The notes: generated by a model from the sequence alone, not told the origin. DNA of 64,000 nucleotides from Dyadobacter sp. CECT 9275 (GCF_907164905.1 NZ_CAJRAF010000004.1:124001-188000); one strand, 5' to 3'; positions 10,401-17,346 are shown, numbered from the stretch's first letter. Translations and numbers: made by a program.

Positions 10401-10775
10401 CTCATAGCCTACATAACTGAATACCAGTGCAGATCCAGAAACCGGGACCGGCAATTCAAAATCGCCGTTGACGTCAGTTGTGGTACCCGTTTGTGTATTC
10501 TTTAGCATCACACTTACACCCGGAAGTGCTGTTTCATTTCCTGCATCATACACCTTGCCTTTTAGCGGGGAGGTATTCTGCGCATAACAGCACACAGACT
10601 GCAGAATGACAAATAATGCGGTGACAAAACCGCTCTTGCAGCGGAATCTTATCAGCATTTTAAAAGGAGAAATAAGTGAGTTTTCTTTTGAGATCATGTC
10701 TTTTCCCGGTTTTGAGGTTGGCCTTTGTTTCAAAAAATGATTGTCTTCCAAGCGTTTTTCACGCGGGTCTTGCAT
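7482..10775 (-). CDS. SusC/RagA-type TonB-dependent transporter
   Basis: A 1097-residue outer-membrane importer. After an export segment (FVTALFVILQSVCCYAQ, about residues 50-66) comes a carboxypeptidase-D-like domain (LKGKVYDAGNETALPGVSV), a TonB box region (LDEVVVVGYGSQRKKDLTG), the plug with IRGVSSITGG and SDIESIEVLKDASATAIYGSR, then the barrel to a terminal aromatic KFSF. The export segment begins unusually late. Alternative starts are Met27 (10697) and Met40 (10658), but the first ATG is preceded by AGGAAACG, which favours the long form. It forms the uptake pair with the adjacent SusD. It probably opens an operon controlled by the divergent AraC gene. Confidence 0.93.
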   Translation of the reverse strand: MQDPREKRLEDNHFLKQRPTSKPGKDMISKENSLISPFKMLIRFRCKSGFVTALFVILQSVCCYAQNTSPLKGKVYDAGNETALPGVSVMLKNTQTGTTTDVNGDFELPVPVSGSALVFSYVGYESQTVELSGQKTIEIRLKGSQNALDEVVVVGYGSQRKKDLTGSIVRITSDKFLQPSTGSFDQMLQGKVPGVQISQTTGAPGGNVNILIRGVSSITGGTQPLYVIDGFAIGSGGGGSDMRSYGGSSFSSAGMAGNTANRVNPLSSINPSDIESIEVLKDASATAIYGSRGANGVVIITTKRGSGSKSQISVDASYGFQEVANKLKLLNARQYAEYFVDARDNARAYEGGSVNDPNEVRSAATRVRPEFRNPASLTTDTDWQDVLFRVAPVRNVQLSSTGGNDKTKFFISGGYFSQEGIIINSDYNRFNLRVNVDAQVTKRVKIGTSTSGSYGFGRFANTESHYGQGGLLTNVLSASPTIPVYDQNGNYYFNQADVTDGLGFLANVLAVSDGTQDRRKTMNIFTNNFLEVALTDDLVFKSSIGVNFGANTIRLWRSSAVPNFTSLNYPATAGVTKTESLDWLNENTLTYAKVFQGKHFVNAVGGFTAQKNSVERLSAGASDFPSEYVEYLSAGIVNAGTHFNSEWSLLSMMARVNYSFASKYLFTATVRRDGSSRFGGNNKWGVFPSVSVGYNISEENFMKNIKFISNLKLRASYGISGNNQIGNYTHIGLLSGTRYVENNALKPGLVPSSLSNDDLTWEKSRQTNLGLDLGLFADRIALTFDVYRDLKTDLLLAVQLPAASGFSSSTQNIGDIRNKGMEIGLRTINLRFKRFEWNSNITLSANRNKVLRLATEGGRIANSAYQITQVGSPVSSFYLLNTLGVFMTSKELDGAALQHPKTQAGDLKFEDVNGDGVINQNDRKIMGSPWPDFTWGFDNNFAWRNLNLNVAVVGSQGAYTFLETTLLGSGGVQNALQIEDQRWRSEANPGNGIIPRAVRNGYATSSGGTVSRYLFDNSFARIRNVNLSYDLPKEAASRLHLSNLNVYLNAANLFTFTKYPGYDPESSVAGDNIVNAGIDYLNYPLPRTYTLGIKFSF

Positions 10776-10926
10776 CGTTTCCTGACCATTGATTTACTAC
10801 CTTTTTGGTGTCTGCAAATCTCAGGCAAAGGCCAGGAAAATCCGTTCAATTAATTACCCACTGTGTATGGGAATTTATCATATCACTTTTTGGGGGATTT
10901 TTATAAGGTTACCTTTATGGTATATT

Positions 10927-10940
10927 AGCATTGCAATGCT
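10927..10940. promoter_or_regulatory. Perfect 14-bp palindrome in the SusC/AraC divergent region
   Basis: AGCATTGCAATGCT is a perfect dyad about 150 bases upstream of the susC start and 115 bases upstream of the divergent AraC gene. It could be an operator or part of a promoter, but AraC proteins usually bind direct repeats, so its use by that regulator is only a guess. Confidence 0.25.
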
Positions 10941-11053
10941 TTGTCGCAGTAGTCATACAAGCACATGACCGGGAAGCATGGCGTTACAGCGCTTTTCAGA
11001 TATAGCGTAATTATCTTACAAGTGTCAAAAATGGTTCAACTTTACGGATTGAT

Positions 11054-11935
11054 ATGAAGCCTCATTTTTACCTCGTTCCCAGAGACGTCCTCAGTTCGCA
11101 CCTTTCGCGGCATCATACGCTACCCAATTTTGGCACGGTCTGGCATTACCATCCAGAACTGGAGCTGCATTATATCGTTCGGGGTGAAGGAGTGCGTTTT
11201 GTGGGCGACAACGTCAGCAATTTCAACTCAGGGGAACTGCTTCTGCTGGGCGAAAACCTGCCGCATATGTGGCGCTGCAATGAGCAGTACTTTCAAAGAG
11301 ACCCTGAAATAACGGCGGAGGCAGTGGTGGTTCAGTTTCTGCCAGACTTTATGGGAAAGGACTTTTTAAAAATGTCGGAGTCAACGGCCATTCTTAACCT
11401 GTACGAAAAAGCCAAAGCTGGCTTGGTAATTACAGGACCTACAAAGGAAAAGATTATTAGGCTCATGCTACGTTCGGTAAAAGCAAAAGGACTCAGCCGG
11501 CTGGTGCTGATCCTGAACATGCTGGATATACTTTGTGAAAGCCCCGATCTGACCCGGATTGCGTCTACACCCAGCTTGCACCAATCCAGTAAAGAAGAGA
11601 TGGACCGGCTCAACAAGGTTTATAATTATACCCTGGCCAATTACAAAAATGACTTAACCTTGGAAGAAATCGCTTCCGTGGCCAATTTAAGCGTCACCTC
11701 CTTTTGCCGGTATTTCAAACTGATGACAAAAAAAACATTTCACGATTTCCTGATCGAGATCCGTATCAGTCATGCACAAAGAATGTTGATCGAAGACCGG
11801 CTGGCGACAGCAGAAGCCATTTGTTTTGAATGCGGATTCAACAACCGTTCCATGTTCTTTTCACATTTTAAAAAGATAACAGGGATAACGCCCTTCGAAT
11901 TCAAGCGAAAGTGTCATTCTGAATATGTATTCTGA
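11054..11935 (+). CDS. AraC family transcriptional regulator
   Basis: A 293-residue regulator with an N-terminal cupin-like sensing domain (WHYHPELELHYIVRGEG near residue 30, LLLGENLPHMW near 75) and a C-terminal double helix-turn-helix. The first helix pair covers LTLEEIASVANLSVTSFCRYFKL (about 202-224). The second ends in the family signature ECGFNNRSMFFSHFKKITGITP near 275. It is divergent from the SusC/SusD operon, with about 280 bases between the starts, so it probably activates that operon when the ligand binds the cupin domain. The regulatory target is inferred from position. Confidence 0.9.
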   Translation: MKPHFYLVPRDVLSSHLSRHHTLPNFGTVWHYHPELELHYIVRGEGVRFVGDNVSNFNSGELLLLGENLPHMWRCNEQYFQRDPEITAEAVVVQFLPDFMGKDFLKMSESTAILNLYEKAKAGLVITGPTKEKIIRLMLRSVKAKGLSRLVLILNMLDILCESPDLTRIASTPSLHQSSKEEMDRLNKVYNYTLANYKNDLTLEEIASVANLSVTSFCRYFKLMTKKTFHDFLIEIRISHAQRMLIEDRLATAEAICFECGFNNRSMFFSHFKKITGITPFEFKRKCHSEYVF

Positions 11936-11950
11936 TTCACTGTTTGCGCA

Positions 11951-12005
11951 AAACTGATTGAGGTATTCTAGAAAAGCGGTACACTTTTCTAGACCACCTC
12001 AGTTT
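11951..12005. repeat. Long imperfect inverted repeat (hairpin) downstream of the AraC gene
   Basis: The core CTAGAAAAG (11968-11976) and CTTTTCTAG (11984-11992) is a perfect 9-bp dyad around a 7-base loop. Outer parts GAGGT/ACCTC and AAACTGA/TCAGTTT extend it with small bulges. It starts 16 bases after the AraC stop, so it may end that transcript, but it lacks a T-run. It could also be two head-to-head insertion-sequence ends left after excision. Confidence 0.45.
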
Positions 12006-12087
12006 GTGTAACCTTAGTCTGTATCGTCCTGAAGTACTACTACTTGACATATGCCGAGTCACAAGGCTATGTTGCGATGGAACGATG

Positions 12088-12115
12088 TTGTCGTTTGTGA
12101 GGACTCTAACGACTG
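12088..12115. repeat. Partial copy of a dispersed palindromic repeat
   Basis: TTGTCGTTTGTGAGGACTCT contains the GTTTGTGAGGAC core of the intact hairpin at 19823-19858. The right arm has diverged (TAACGAC instead of AAACTAC). It lies in non-coding DNA between two gene clusters. Confidence 0.4.
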
Positions 12116-12177
12116 CCGGACAAATCCGGCAGTTAAGCTTGTCCATCATTTAGTTATAACAGCTCCAAAGTAGGTTT

Positions 12178-12203
12178 AGGTTACTACTCATTAGATGAGT
12201 AAC
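12178..12203 (-). terminator. Possible terminator hairpin after the SDR gene
   Basis: GGTTACTACTCAT and ATGAGTAACC pair with a three-base bulge around TAG, just past the stop codon of the SDR at 12208. There is no strong T-run, so termination is only suggested by its position. Confidence 0.3.
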
Positions 12204-12207
12204 CGTA

Positions 12208-12978
12208 TTAGCGCATTCCTCCTGAGACAGCCAATTTTTCACCAGTGATCCAGCCCGCATTGTCCGATGCCAGGAAAGCAACTACTGGGGCTATTTCATT
12301 TGGTTTGCCGAATCTACCCATAGGTATAGCGGCAATCATGTCCTTTTCGATGGCACTGCCTGCCAGGCCCAGCGCCTTTGACCCCTCGGTATCAGTTGGA
12401 CCCGGTGCCACCGTGTTGACGCGGATGTGGCGGTTCACCAATTCTCTAGATAAAGAAACGGTTAAGGCGTTCAAGGCCGCCTTCGATGACGTATAAATGC
12501 TGGTGTATGGCCCGGGATTCTGTCCGCCTACTGAACTGATATTGATAATGCTACCTCCTGTTGGGGGAAAATACTTCAAAGACTCCTTGATCGTCAGCAT
12601 GGGACCTAATACATTGACCCGATACTGTTCCAGAAAATCGCCCTCCGTAACGGCTTCGATAGGGCCGAATCGGGCGATGCCAGCGTTATTCACCAGCACA
12701 TCCAGCTTGCCAAATCGCTCCTTCACCTGTTTTAATAAATCAATAATATCGGTATGCCGGGCCATATCGGCCTGAAGGGCAATGGCCTGTCCGCCTGTCT
12801 CCCGGATGGCGTCAACAACGCCATCTGCATCGCTTGCCGCCGAATGATAGGTAACAATGACAATTGCGCCACAGGCGGCAAGTTCCTTGGCTATGGCAGC
12901 GCCAATACCCTTTGAGCTGCCGGTAACGATGGCAATTTTCTGCGTCAAATCTATTTTCATGATATCTTTTTTTGACAA
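12208..12978 (-). CDS. SDR family oxidoreductase
   Basis: A 256-residue classical SDR. The cofactor loop is TGSSKGIG, NNAGIARFG marks the central strand, NISSVGG carries the catalytic Ser, YTSSKAAL the Tyr-Lys pair, and VNTVAPGPTDTEGSK follows. The protein ends WITGEKLAVSGGMR, typical of 3-oxoacyl-ACP-reductase-like SDRs. A start at Met7 (12960, MKIDLTQKIAIVTG) fits the family better than the annotated first ATG. It is divergent from an HxlR regulator and an operator lies between them, so it is probably induced by electrophile or aldehyde stress through that regulator. The substrate is unknown. Confidence 0.88.
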   Translation of the reverse strand: MSKKDIMKIDLTQKIAIVTGSSKGIGAAIAKELAACGAIVIVTYHSAASDADGVVDAIRETGGQAIALQADMARHTDIIDLLKQVKERFGKLDVLVNNAGIARFGPIEAVTEGDFLEQYRVNVLGPMLTIKESLKYFPPTGGSIINISSVGGQNPGPYTSIYTSSKAALNALTVSLSRELVNRHIRVNTVAPGPTDTEGSKALGLAGSAIEKDMIAAIPMGRFGKPNEIAPVVAFLASDNAGWITGEKLAVSGGMR

Positions 12979-13010
12979 AACTAAATGAACGAACTTTACC
13001 CCGGATATGT

Positions 13011-13046
13011 GTTTCCCTTTAGAAAGTAGTTTCCTTTGAGAAACTA
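13011..13046. promoter_or_regulatory. Probable HxlR operator (two dyads)
   Basis: TAGTTTC-CTTTGA-GAAACTA (13027-13046) is a perfect 7-bp dyad. A related, less perfect unit GTTTCCCTTTAGAAAGTA lies directly to its left (13011-13028), making a tandem pair. Both sit in the divergent promoter region, 15 bases before the HxlR start. HxlR dimers bind such dyads, so autoregulation and control of the SDR are likely. Confidence 0.55.
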
Positions 13047-13061
13047 AGTTGCGCCAAACGG

Positions 13062-13445
13062 ATGAAAAAGAAAGTATTTATTGATCAAAAACCCCTACAC
13101 TGTCCAAGTCAGCTCCGGGCTATCCATGATACGATGGATATTTTAAGCGGCAAATGGAAAATCACGATCATTGGGTGCCTGAGCTTTGGCGACAAACGGT
13201 TCATGGACTTAATGCGGGAAGTAAAAGGGATTGGCTCCAAAATGCTCTCCAAGGAGTTACATGAGCTGGAGATCAACGGTTTGATCAGTCGCACGGTGCA
13301 GCCAACCAAACCGGTCACGGTGGAATACGCGCTTACCGCTTATGGTAAGACCCTGAGGCCTATTCTGTGGGAAATGGCTGATTGGGGGCAACATCACAGG
13401 GTAAAAGTAAAAGCAACATTCAACGGAGAAGTTGACAATGGCTAA
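13062..13445 (+). CDS. HxlR family transcriptional regulator
   Basis: A 127-residue winged-helix protein with the whole HxlR layout: a Cys in the N-terminal CPSQLRAIHD (residue 12), DILSGKWKITIIGCLSFGDKRFMDLM, GIGSKMLSKELHELEINGLISRTV and VEYALTAYGKTLRPILWEMADWG. The conserved N-terminal Cys is the redox or electrophile sensor in YodB/HypR-type members. It probably represses the divergent SDR at 12208 through the adjacent dyads. The effector is unknown. Confidence 0.92.
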   Translation: MKKKVFIDQKPLHCPSQLRAIHDTMDILSGKWKITIIGCLSFGDKRFMDLMREVKGIGSKMLSKELHELEINGLISRTVQPTKPVTVEYALTAYGKTLRPILWEMADWGQHHRVKVKATFNGEVDNG

Positions 13446-13540
13446 AACATAGCTGGCAAGTTTGCGACAAACCGGTGCCATACTCTTAGGGATCGTCGTG
13501 GAAGGGAACAAAAGCCCTGTCTCCATCCACGGCGATCCAG

Positions 13541-14167
13541 CTAAAAGTTAAAACCAAAATGAAAGCCCGGTTCGCCGAAGATGAATTTCGGCCATTTGTC
13601 GTCCAGCTGCTTGAAGCCGTCGGGCAAGGTGGTGTGATAAGCGCGGTGGGTGATAGCAATGGATGGTTGGATAAAAAATCTGTCTTTAAAAAGTCTGATA
13701 TGATACCCAAGGCGGTAGGTGTTGAACAGCTGAAATCCCTTGTCCAGTTGTTTGCCGTCGGTATTCACGAACCTTTGCCTAGTGGGCATTACATTCAGTT
13801 CGGCATACAGACCTCGCCACAAAAACCGCTGATAGGCCACCGACAGTCCATACTCACGCACGTAACCCGGAAATTTTTCCTCTGCCTTTCCGTACGATTT
13901 GTTAAAAATCGGATGAATGCCATTCGGCCAGGCATATTTCCAGGTTTTGGGTTCCAGTGTAATGACATCTTTTCCGGTAAGACGATATCCGACATTGAGC
14001 TGAAAAAAATCGGGCGGATTGGTGGTCGATAAATTGCCGAGCAGAAAAACAGTGCTGCCCACGAACCACCGTTTGAACGTGCTATCCTGGCTGGCATATT
14101 GGGCTTTGACATGCACCGCACCCATCATCGCCAGGACAAAACCAATGAATAAAATTCTCTTTTGCAT
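13541..14167 (-). CDS. Secreted or outer-membrane protein, paralogue 1
   Basis: I start this at ATG 14167 (MQKRILFIGFVLAMMG), which gives a 208-residue protein with a clean signal peptide ending HVKAQ; the same frame is open upstream to 14233. The rest has alternating aromatic strands (RWFVGSTVFLLGN, FFQLNVGYRL, YGLSVAYQRFLWRGLYAEL, YRLGYHIRLFKDRFFIQPS) and ends FHFGFNF. This looks like a small outer-membrane beta-barrel. The next gene at 14364 encodes a clear paralogue with the same start, strand order and end. A shared dyad lies upstream of both. I do not recognise the family's function. Confidence 0.75.
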   Translation of the reverse strand: MQKRILFIGFVLAMMGAVHVKAQYASQDSTFKRWFVGSTVFLLGNLSTTNPPDFFQLNVGYRLTGKDVITLEPKTWKYAWPNGIHPIFNKSYGKAEEKFPGYVREYGLSVAYQRFLWRGLYAELNVMPTRQRFVNTDGKQLDKGFQLFNTYRLGYHIRLFKDRFFIQPSIAITHRAYHTTLPDGFKQLDDKWPKFIFGEPGFHFGFNF

Positions 14168-14228
14168 CTCTTTTGATTTTAATGTTAACTGATGCAGCAA
14201 AAGTAGATTCGCGGGATCAAACAAATCG

Positions 14229-14242
14229 TTCACTTAAGTTAA
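14229..14242. promoter_or_regulatory. Near-palindromic Crp/Fnr-like operator, copy 1
   Basis: TTCACTTAAGTTAA is a near-perfect dyad (half sites TTCAC and GTTAA around TTAA), about 60 bases upstream of paralogue 1. An almost identical site precedes paralogue 2. The spacing resembles Fnr boxes (5-4-5), and a Crp/Fnr-type gene is adjacent. The link is inferred. Confidence 0.4.
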
Positions 14243-14363
14243 GAAACGCTTCCCCGCGTTTTTTTGGAATGATGGACTTGGTGTTCCTGGATGAAGACGT
14301 AATACCGAAACAGCTCAGATTGGTTACTCAGGAGGTCGGAATTGCCAAGCATTTTACAGTCCG

Positions 14364-14984
14364 CTAAAAGTTGTACCCGAAATGAAGGCCGGGTTCGAGA
14401 GGAAAGTAGTTGGGCCATTTGTTTTCTACCGCTTTAAAGGATTCTGGCACGTTGAGCCTTACAGGCCAATAGCTTAACCCCATTGACGGTTCGAAAAAGA
14501 AACGGTTCTTGAACAATTTGAGCTGGTAACCCAAACGGAAAGTCAGATACAACGTATATCCATTCCCGATCTTTTTCTTATCCTCATTCACGTATTTTTC
14601 GAAAGCATTCAGCGCATGCACGGAGGTGTAAATGCCTTTCCACCAAAAACGCTGATAGGCCAGTGTGGGGGCGAGTATACGCGCGTGCCCGGGGTAATTC
14701 AGGCCCGGCGCATCAAATGAAGGTCCCCATGGAATACCGAGCGGCCAGGAATAGATGGATCTTTTGAATTCAAAGGAAATCACATTTTTGGGTGTGATCC
14801 TGTACCCCACGTGTAGTTGAATGAATTCGGGATTGTTGACCTTGGAGAAATTCCCGAACAGCAGGAGCGTACTCCCGACGAACCATCTTTTGTAGGTGCT
14901 GTCGGTAGCGGTTTGCTGCGCATGAAGTGGGAGCACGCCCGTCAACAGCAAGACAAGCCCAACGAATAAAATCCTCTTTTGCAT
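14364..14984 (-). CDS. Secreted or outer-membrane protein, paralogue 2
   Basis: A 206-residue protein with a signal peptide (MQKRILFVGLVLLLTGVLPLHAQ). It shares its layout with the protein at 13541: TDSTYKRWFVGSTLLLFGNF, IQLHVGYRITPKNVISFE, LAYQRFWWKGIYTS, FRLGYQLKLFKNRFFFEPS and the end GLHFGYNF. The two differ throughout, so this is an old tandem duplication, not a recent one. Strand-like segments and the terminal Phe suggest an outer-membrane barrel. It is read away from the Crp/Fnr-type gene directly upstream, which may regulate it. Function unknown. Confidence 0.75.
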   Translation of the reverse strand: MQKRILFVGLVLLLTGVLPLHAQQTATDSTYKRWFVGSTLLLFGNFSKVNNPEFIQLHVGYRITPKNVISFEFKRSIYSWPLGIPWGPSFDAPGLNYPGHARILAPTLAYQRFWWKGIYTSVHALNAFEKYVNEDKKKIGNGYTLYLTFRLGYQLKLFKNRFFFEPSMGLSYWPVRLNVPESFKAVENKWPNYFPLEPGLHFGYNF

Positions 14985-15043
14985 CTCTGATCTTTTGAGT
15001 TAAATGATGCTCCAAAGATAGAATTGCAAAAAACCGAAAGTCG

Positions 15044-15057
15044 TTCACCTAAGTTAA
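15044..15057. promoter_or_regulatory. Near-palindromic Crp/Fnr-like operator, copy 2
   Basis: TTCACCTAAGTTAA matches the dyad at 14229-14242 at 13 of 14 positions, and the match extends to CGTTCAC...AAGAAACG. It lies between the Crp/Fnr-type gene and paralogue 2. A truncated third copy appears at 16742-16755, at the edge of the duplicated block. Confidence 0.4.
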
Positions 15058-15066
15058 GAAACGAAA

Positions 15067-15648
15067 TCAGGCCTTATTTTTTTCCATGATTCTGGCCCTT
15101 AACCGGCTGAGTGACTGCGGTTGGATGCCCAGAAAACTCGCGAGCTGGTGTTGTGGCACTCGTTGAAGAAGGTCGGGGCGCGACTGCATCAGATTCAAAT
15201 AGCGTTGTTCCGGTGAAGACGTTTTAAACTCATCAAAGTCCAGCTGTTTTTTAGCCAGTAGCTCCTCGGACAAGATCCGGCACATGATTTCAAACTTCGG
15301 GAATTTGCTGTTGACTTCTACCTCCATATCCGCATTTGAAATGGTAAGAATCGTGTCTTCCACGCAACTGATGTAATACTCCGACGGCATTTTGCTGATC
15401 ACACAAGGCGGCGTCAAAACTTCCATTTCCGTATAAAAAGCAGTCGTTTTTTCTTCCCCGTCGATCACATAGTACGTCCGGATACATCCTTTCAGCACAA
15501 AATAACTGTCTTTCGATTGTTGCCCCTCTTTAAGCAAAATCGTCCCCTTTTTAACCGAATGAAACAAGTCCAAAGAAAGAATGGCATTTTCCTCGTCTTC
15601 GTTCAGAGAAATGTATTTGGAGATGAAGTCTAGTAGGATGTCTTGCAT
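15067..15648 (-). CDS. Crp/Fnr family transcriptional regulator, copy A
   Basis: A 193-residue regulator: N-terminal cyclic-nucleotide-binding-type beta-roll (HSVKKGTILLKEGQQSKDSYFVLKGCIRTYY, about 30-60) and a C-terminal HTH (PQHQLASFLGIQPQSLSRLRARIM, about 165-188). No Fe-S cysteine cluster is visible, so it is not an Fnr oxygen sensor. The type is common in Bacteroidota next to stress or detoxification genes. It differs from the copy at 16765 at only four residues (20, 53, 129, 191). It probably controls the outer-membrane paralogues downstream through the TTMAC-TTAA-GTKAA dyads. That target is inferred. Confidence 0.9.
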   Translation of the reverse strand: MQDILLDFISKYISLNEDEENAILSLDLFHSVKKGTILLKEGQQSKDSYFVLKGCIRTYYVIDGEEKTTAFYTEMEVLTPPCVISKMPSEYYISCVEDTILTISNADMEVEVNSKFPKFEIMCRILSEELLAKKQLDFDEFKTSSPEQRYLNLMQSRPDLLQRVPQHQLASFLGIQPQSLSRLRARIMEKNKA

Positions 15649-15662
15649 GTTTTTGTTGTGGG

Positions 15663-15824
15663 TTATTCTTTTATCTCTCCTTCGTTATCCAAATCAAGCT
15701 GTCCAATATTGTTTATTATAGCGGGGTCTATGTCAAAGGTTACCGGAATATTATGAGGCTTGCCTAATATATTAGTCCCATTATGAAATTCATTATTCCT
15801 GATTGTGACTTCACTCCTCGACCA
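15663..15824 (-). pseudogene. C-terminal remnant of an unidentified protein
   Basis: An open stretch of 53 codons follows an in-frame stop on the minus strand and reads WSRSEVTIRNNEFHNGTN...FDIDPAIINNIGQLDL, ending EGEIKE. The composition looks like the end of a real secreted or cell-surface protein, but there is no start. It sits between the duplicated regulator and a hypothetical gene in AT-rich DNA, so it may be debris from the rearrangement that copied the regulator. I do not recognise it. Confidence 0.3.
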
Positions 15825-15849
15825 TCATTTTTCATTTGTAATGATTAAC

Positions 15850-16380
15850 CTATTGCGACAATTTCTTTAGTTCTGCAAAATAAAGTGGACAACTAAACCA
15901 GTAATACTCCATCCTTTTATACTTTTCCGAATCAATCTTTAATTTAAAATTTTGTTTCAAAGTCTTCTCCACCAACTCTATGTCGTCGACTGAAAGTTTA
16001 GAATTTGCAGTGAGGTGAAAATTCATTTCCAATATATCACCGGAGGCTTTCATTTTAAACGTCATGTAAAGAGTGTCGGTTGGTATAGGGCGACTTGCTC
16101 CCTGGAAAGCTCGAAGAAGTAAAAGGTCGCGACGTTTGCGCTCCTCAACCCCGTTATCTATATAGGTAGATCCATAGTGCGACACTTCTGGCGGAACCTT
16201 TGGGAGACTATAGTCTAGTCTATTCCGACTATTTGAATAAAATTTTGGACTGTGAACGTCGTTTAAGTTTTTACTTACAATGTATTTCACGCCATTAGGA
16301 GTAATGAGAGTGTCTGTCACTTTCATTTGCCCATATGAACAATGCCCAACAATCAATAATATAAAAACAATAATTTTCAT
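15850..16380 (-). CDS. Secreted protein of unknown function
   Basis: A 176-residue protein with a signal peptide (MKIIVFILLIVGHCSYGQ). Recognisable stretches are VTDTLITPNGVKYIVSK and, in the C-terminal half, TLYMTFKMKASGDILEMNFHLT followed by SVDDIELVEKTLKQNFKLKI. The latter looks like a small alpha/beta domain of the kind seen in energy-transducer/TonB C-terminal-like proteins, but I would not name it on that basis. It is AT-rich compared with the neighbours and starts 8 bases after the truncated gene at 16389. It may have been the second gene of that operon. Confidence 0.55.
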   Translation of the reverse strand: MKIIVFILLIVGHCSYGQMKVTDTLITPNGVKYIVSKNLNDVHSPKFYSNSRNRLDYSLPKVPPEVSHYGSTYIDNGVEERKRRDLLLLRAFQGASRPIPTDTLYMTFKMKASGDILEMNFHLTANSKLSVDDIELVEKTLKQNFKLKIDSEKYKRMEYYWFSCPLYFAELKKLSQ

Positions 16381-16388
16381 GATGTTAA

Positions 16389-16745
16389 TTATTTAGGACA
16401 AGATGAAGAAGTGACAAGTTCAAAGAGTGCACCAGGCGCCAAACCGTAGTAGACATTTCCGCTATAACTGGTTTGGATACTAAAATCATCCAAATAATCA
16501 AAATATTGATTATTGTCTATAGTTGCCGGATACTTTGTACCATTCGCTGTCATATCAGCAACCCAGCCAAAATACTGCGGAGTAGAAACAGCAAAGGTAT
16601 TTCCAGCTGGATTAGCAAATTCTGTCATGTCATTAAGTACTTTAGCCTCAAATTCAATATTAAGCCGACCGTTTGGAATATATTGATATGTTCCCCCCCG
16701 CGTAGTACGCATCTTGAAAGCGATGAAAGAGATCTTCTTGCACAA
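16389..16745 (-). pseudogene. 5'-truncated gene abutting the duplicated regulator block
   Basis: The frame is open for 118 codons with only a TTG as possible start. The part from RGGTYQYIPNGRLNIEFEA to TSSSCPK reads like the C-terminal portion of an exported protein (aromatic, Asn- and Ser-rich, ending in Cys-Pro-Lys). Its upstream end lies within a few bases of the point where sequence similar to the 3' flank of the Crp/Fnr-type gene begins (16742). The simplest reading is that insertion of the second regulator copy removed its 5' end. I do not recognise the family. Confidence 0.45.
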
Positions 16746-16764
16746 CCTACGTTAAGAAACGAGA

Positions 16765-17346
16765 TCAGGCCTTACTTTTTTCCATGATTCTTGCCCTTAA
16801 CCGGCTGAGTGACTGCGGCTGGATACCTAGAAAACTCGCCAGTTGATGTTGCGGTACACGTTGGAGAAGGTCTGGCCGCGACTGCATCAGATTCAAATAG
16901 CGTTGTTCCGGCGAAGACGTTTTAAACTCATCGAAATCCAGCTGTTTTTTTGCCAATAGTTCCTCCGACAAGACCCGGCACATGATTTCAAACTTCGGGA
17001 ATTTGCTGTTGACTTCTACCTCCATATCAGCATTTGAAATGGTGAGAATCGTGTCTTCCACACAACTGATGTAATACTCCGACGGCATTTTGCTGATCAC
17101 ACAGGGCGGCGTCAAAACTTCCATTTCCGTATAAAAAGCAGTTGTTTTTTCTTCCCCGTCGATGACATAGTACGTCCGGATACAACCATTCAGGACAAAA
17201 TAACTGTCTTTCGATTGTTGCCCCTCTTTAAGCAAAATCGTCCCCTTTTTAACCGAATGAAACAAGTCTAGAGAAAGAATCGCGTTTTTCTCGTCTTCGT
17301 TCAGAGAAATGTATTTGGATATGAAGTCTAATAGGATGTCTTGCAT
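16765..17346 (-). CDS. Crp/Fnr family transcriptional regulator, copy B
   Basis: A near-duplicate of the regulator at 15067: 193 residues from the ATG at 17346 with four substitutions (E20K, K53N, I129V, N191S), the same cNMP-type roll and the same C-terminal HTH. The frame stays open upstream to 17418, but the shared sequence starts at MQDILLDF, so I use that start. Similarity continues past both ends (TTTTTGTTGTG upstream, the TTAAGAAACGA-ATCAGG flank downstream). The DNA copies differ at scattered silent sites, so the duplication is not brand new, or the second copy came from a related strain. Confidence 0.88.
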   Translation of the reverse strand: MQDILLDFISKYISLNEDEKNAILSLDLFHSVKKGTILLKEGQQSKDSYFVLNGCIRTYYVIDGEEKTTAFYTEMEVLTPPCVISKMPSEYYISCVEDTILTISNADMEVEVNSKFPKFEIMCRVLSEELLAKKQLDFDEFKTSSPEQRYLNLMQSRPDLLQRVPQHQLASFLGIQPQSLSRLRARIMEKSKA

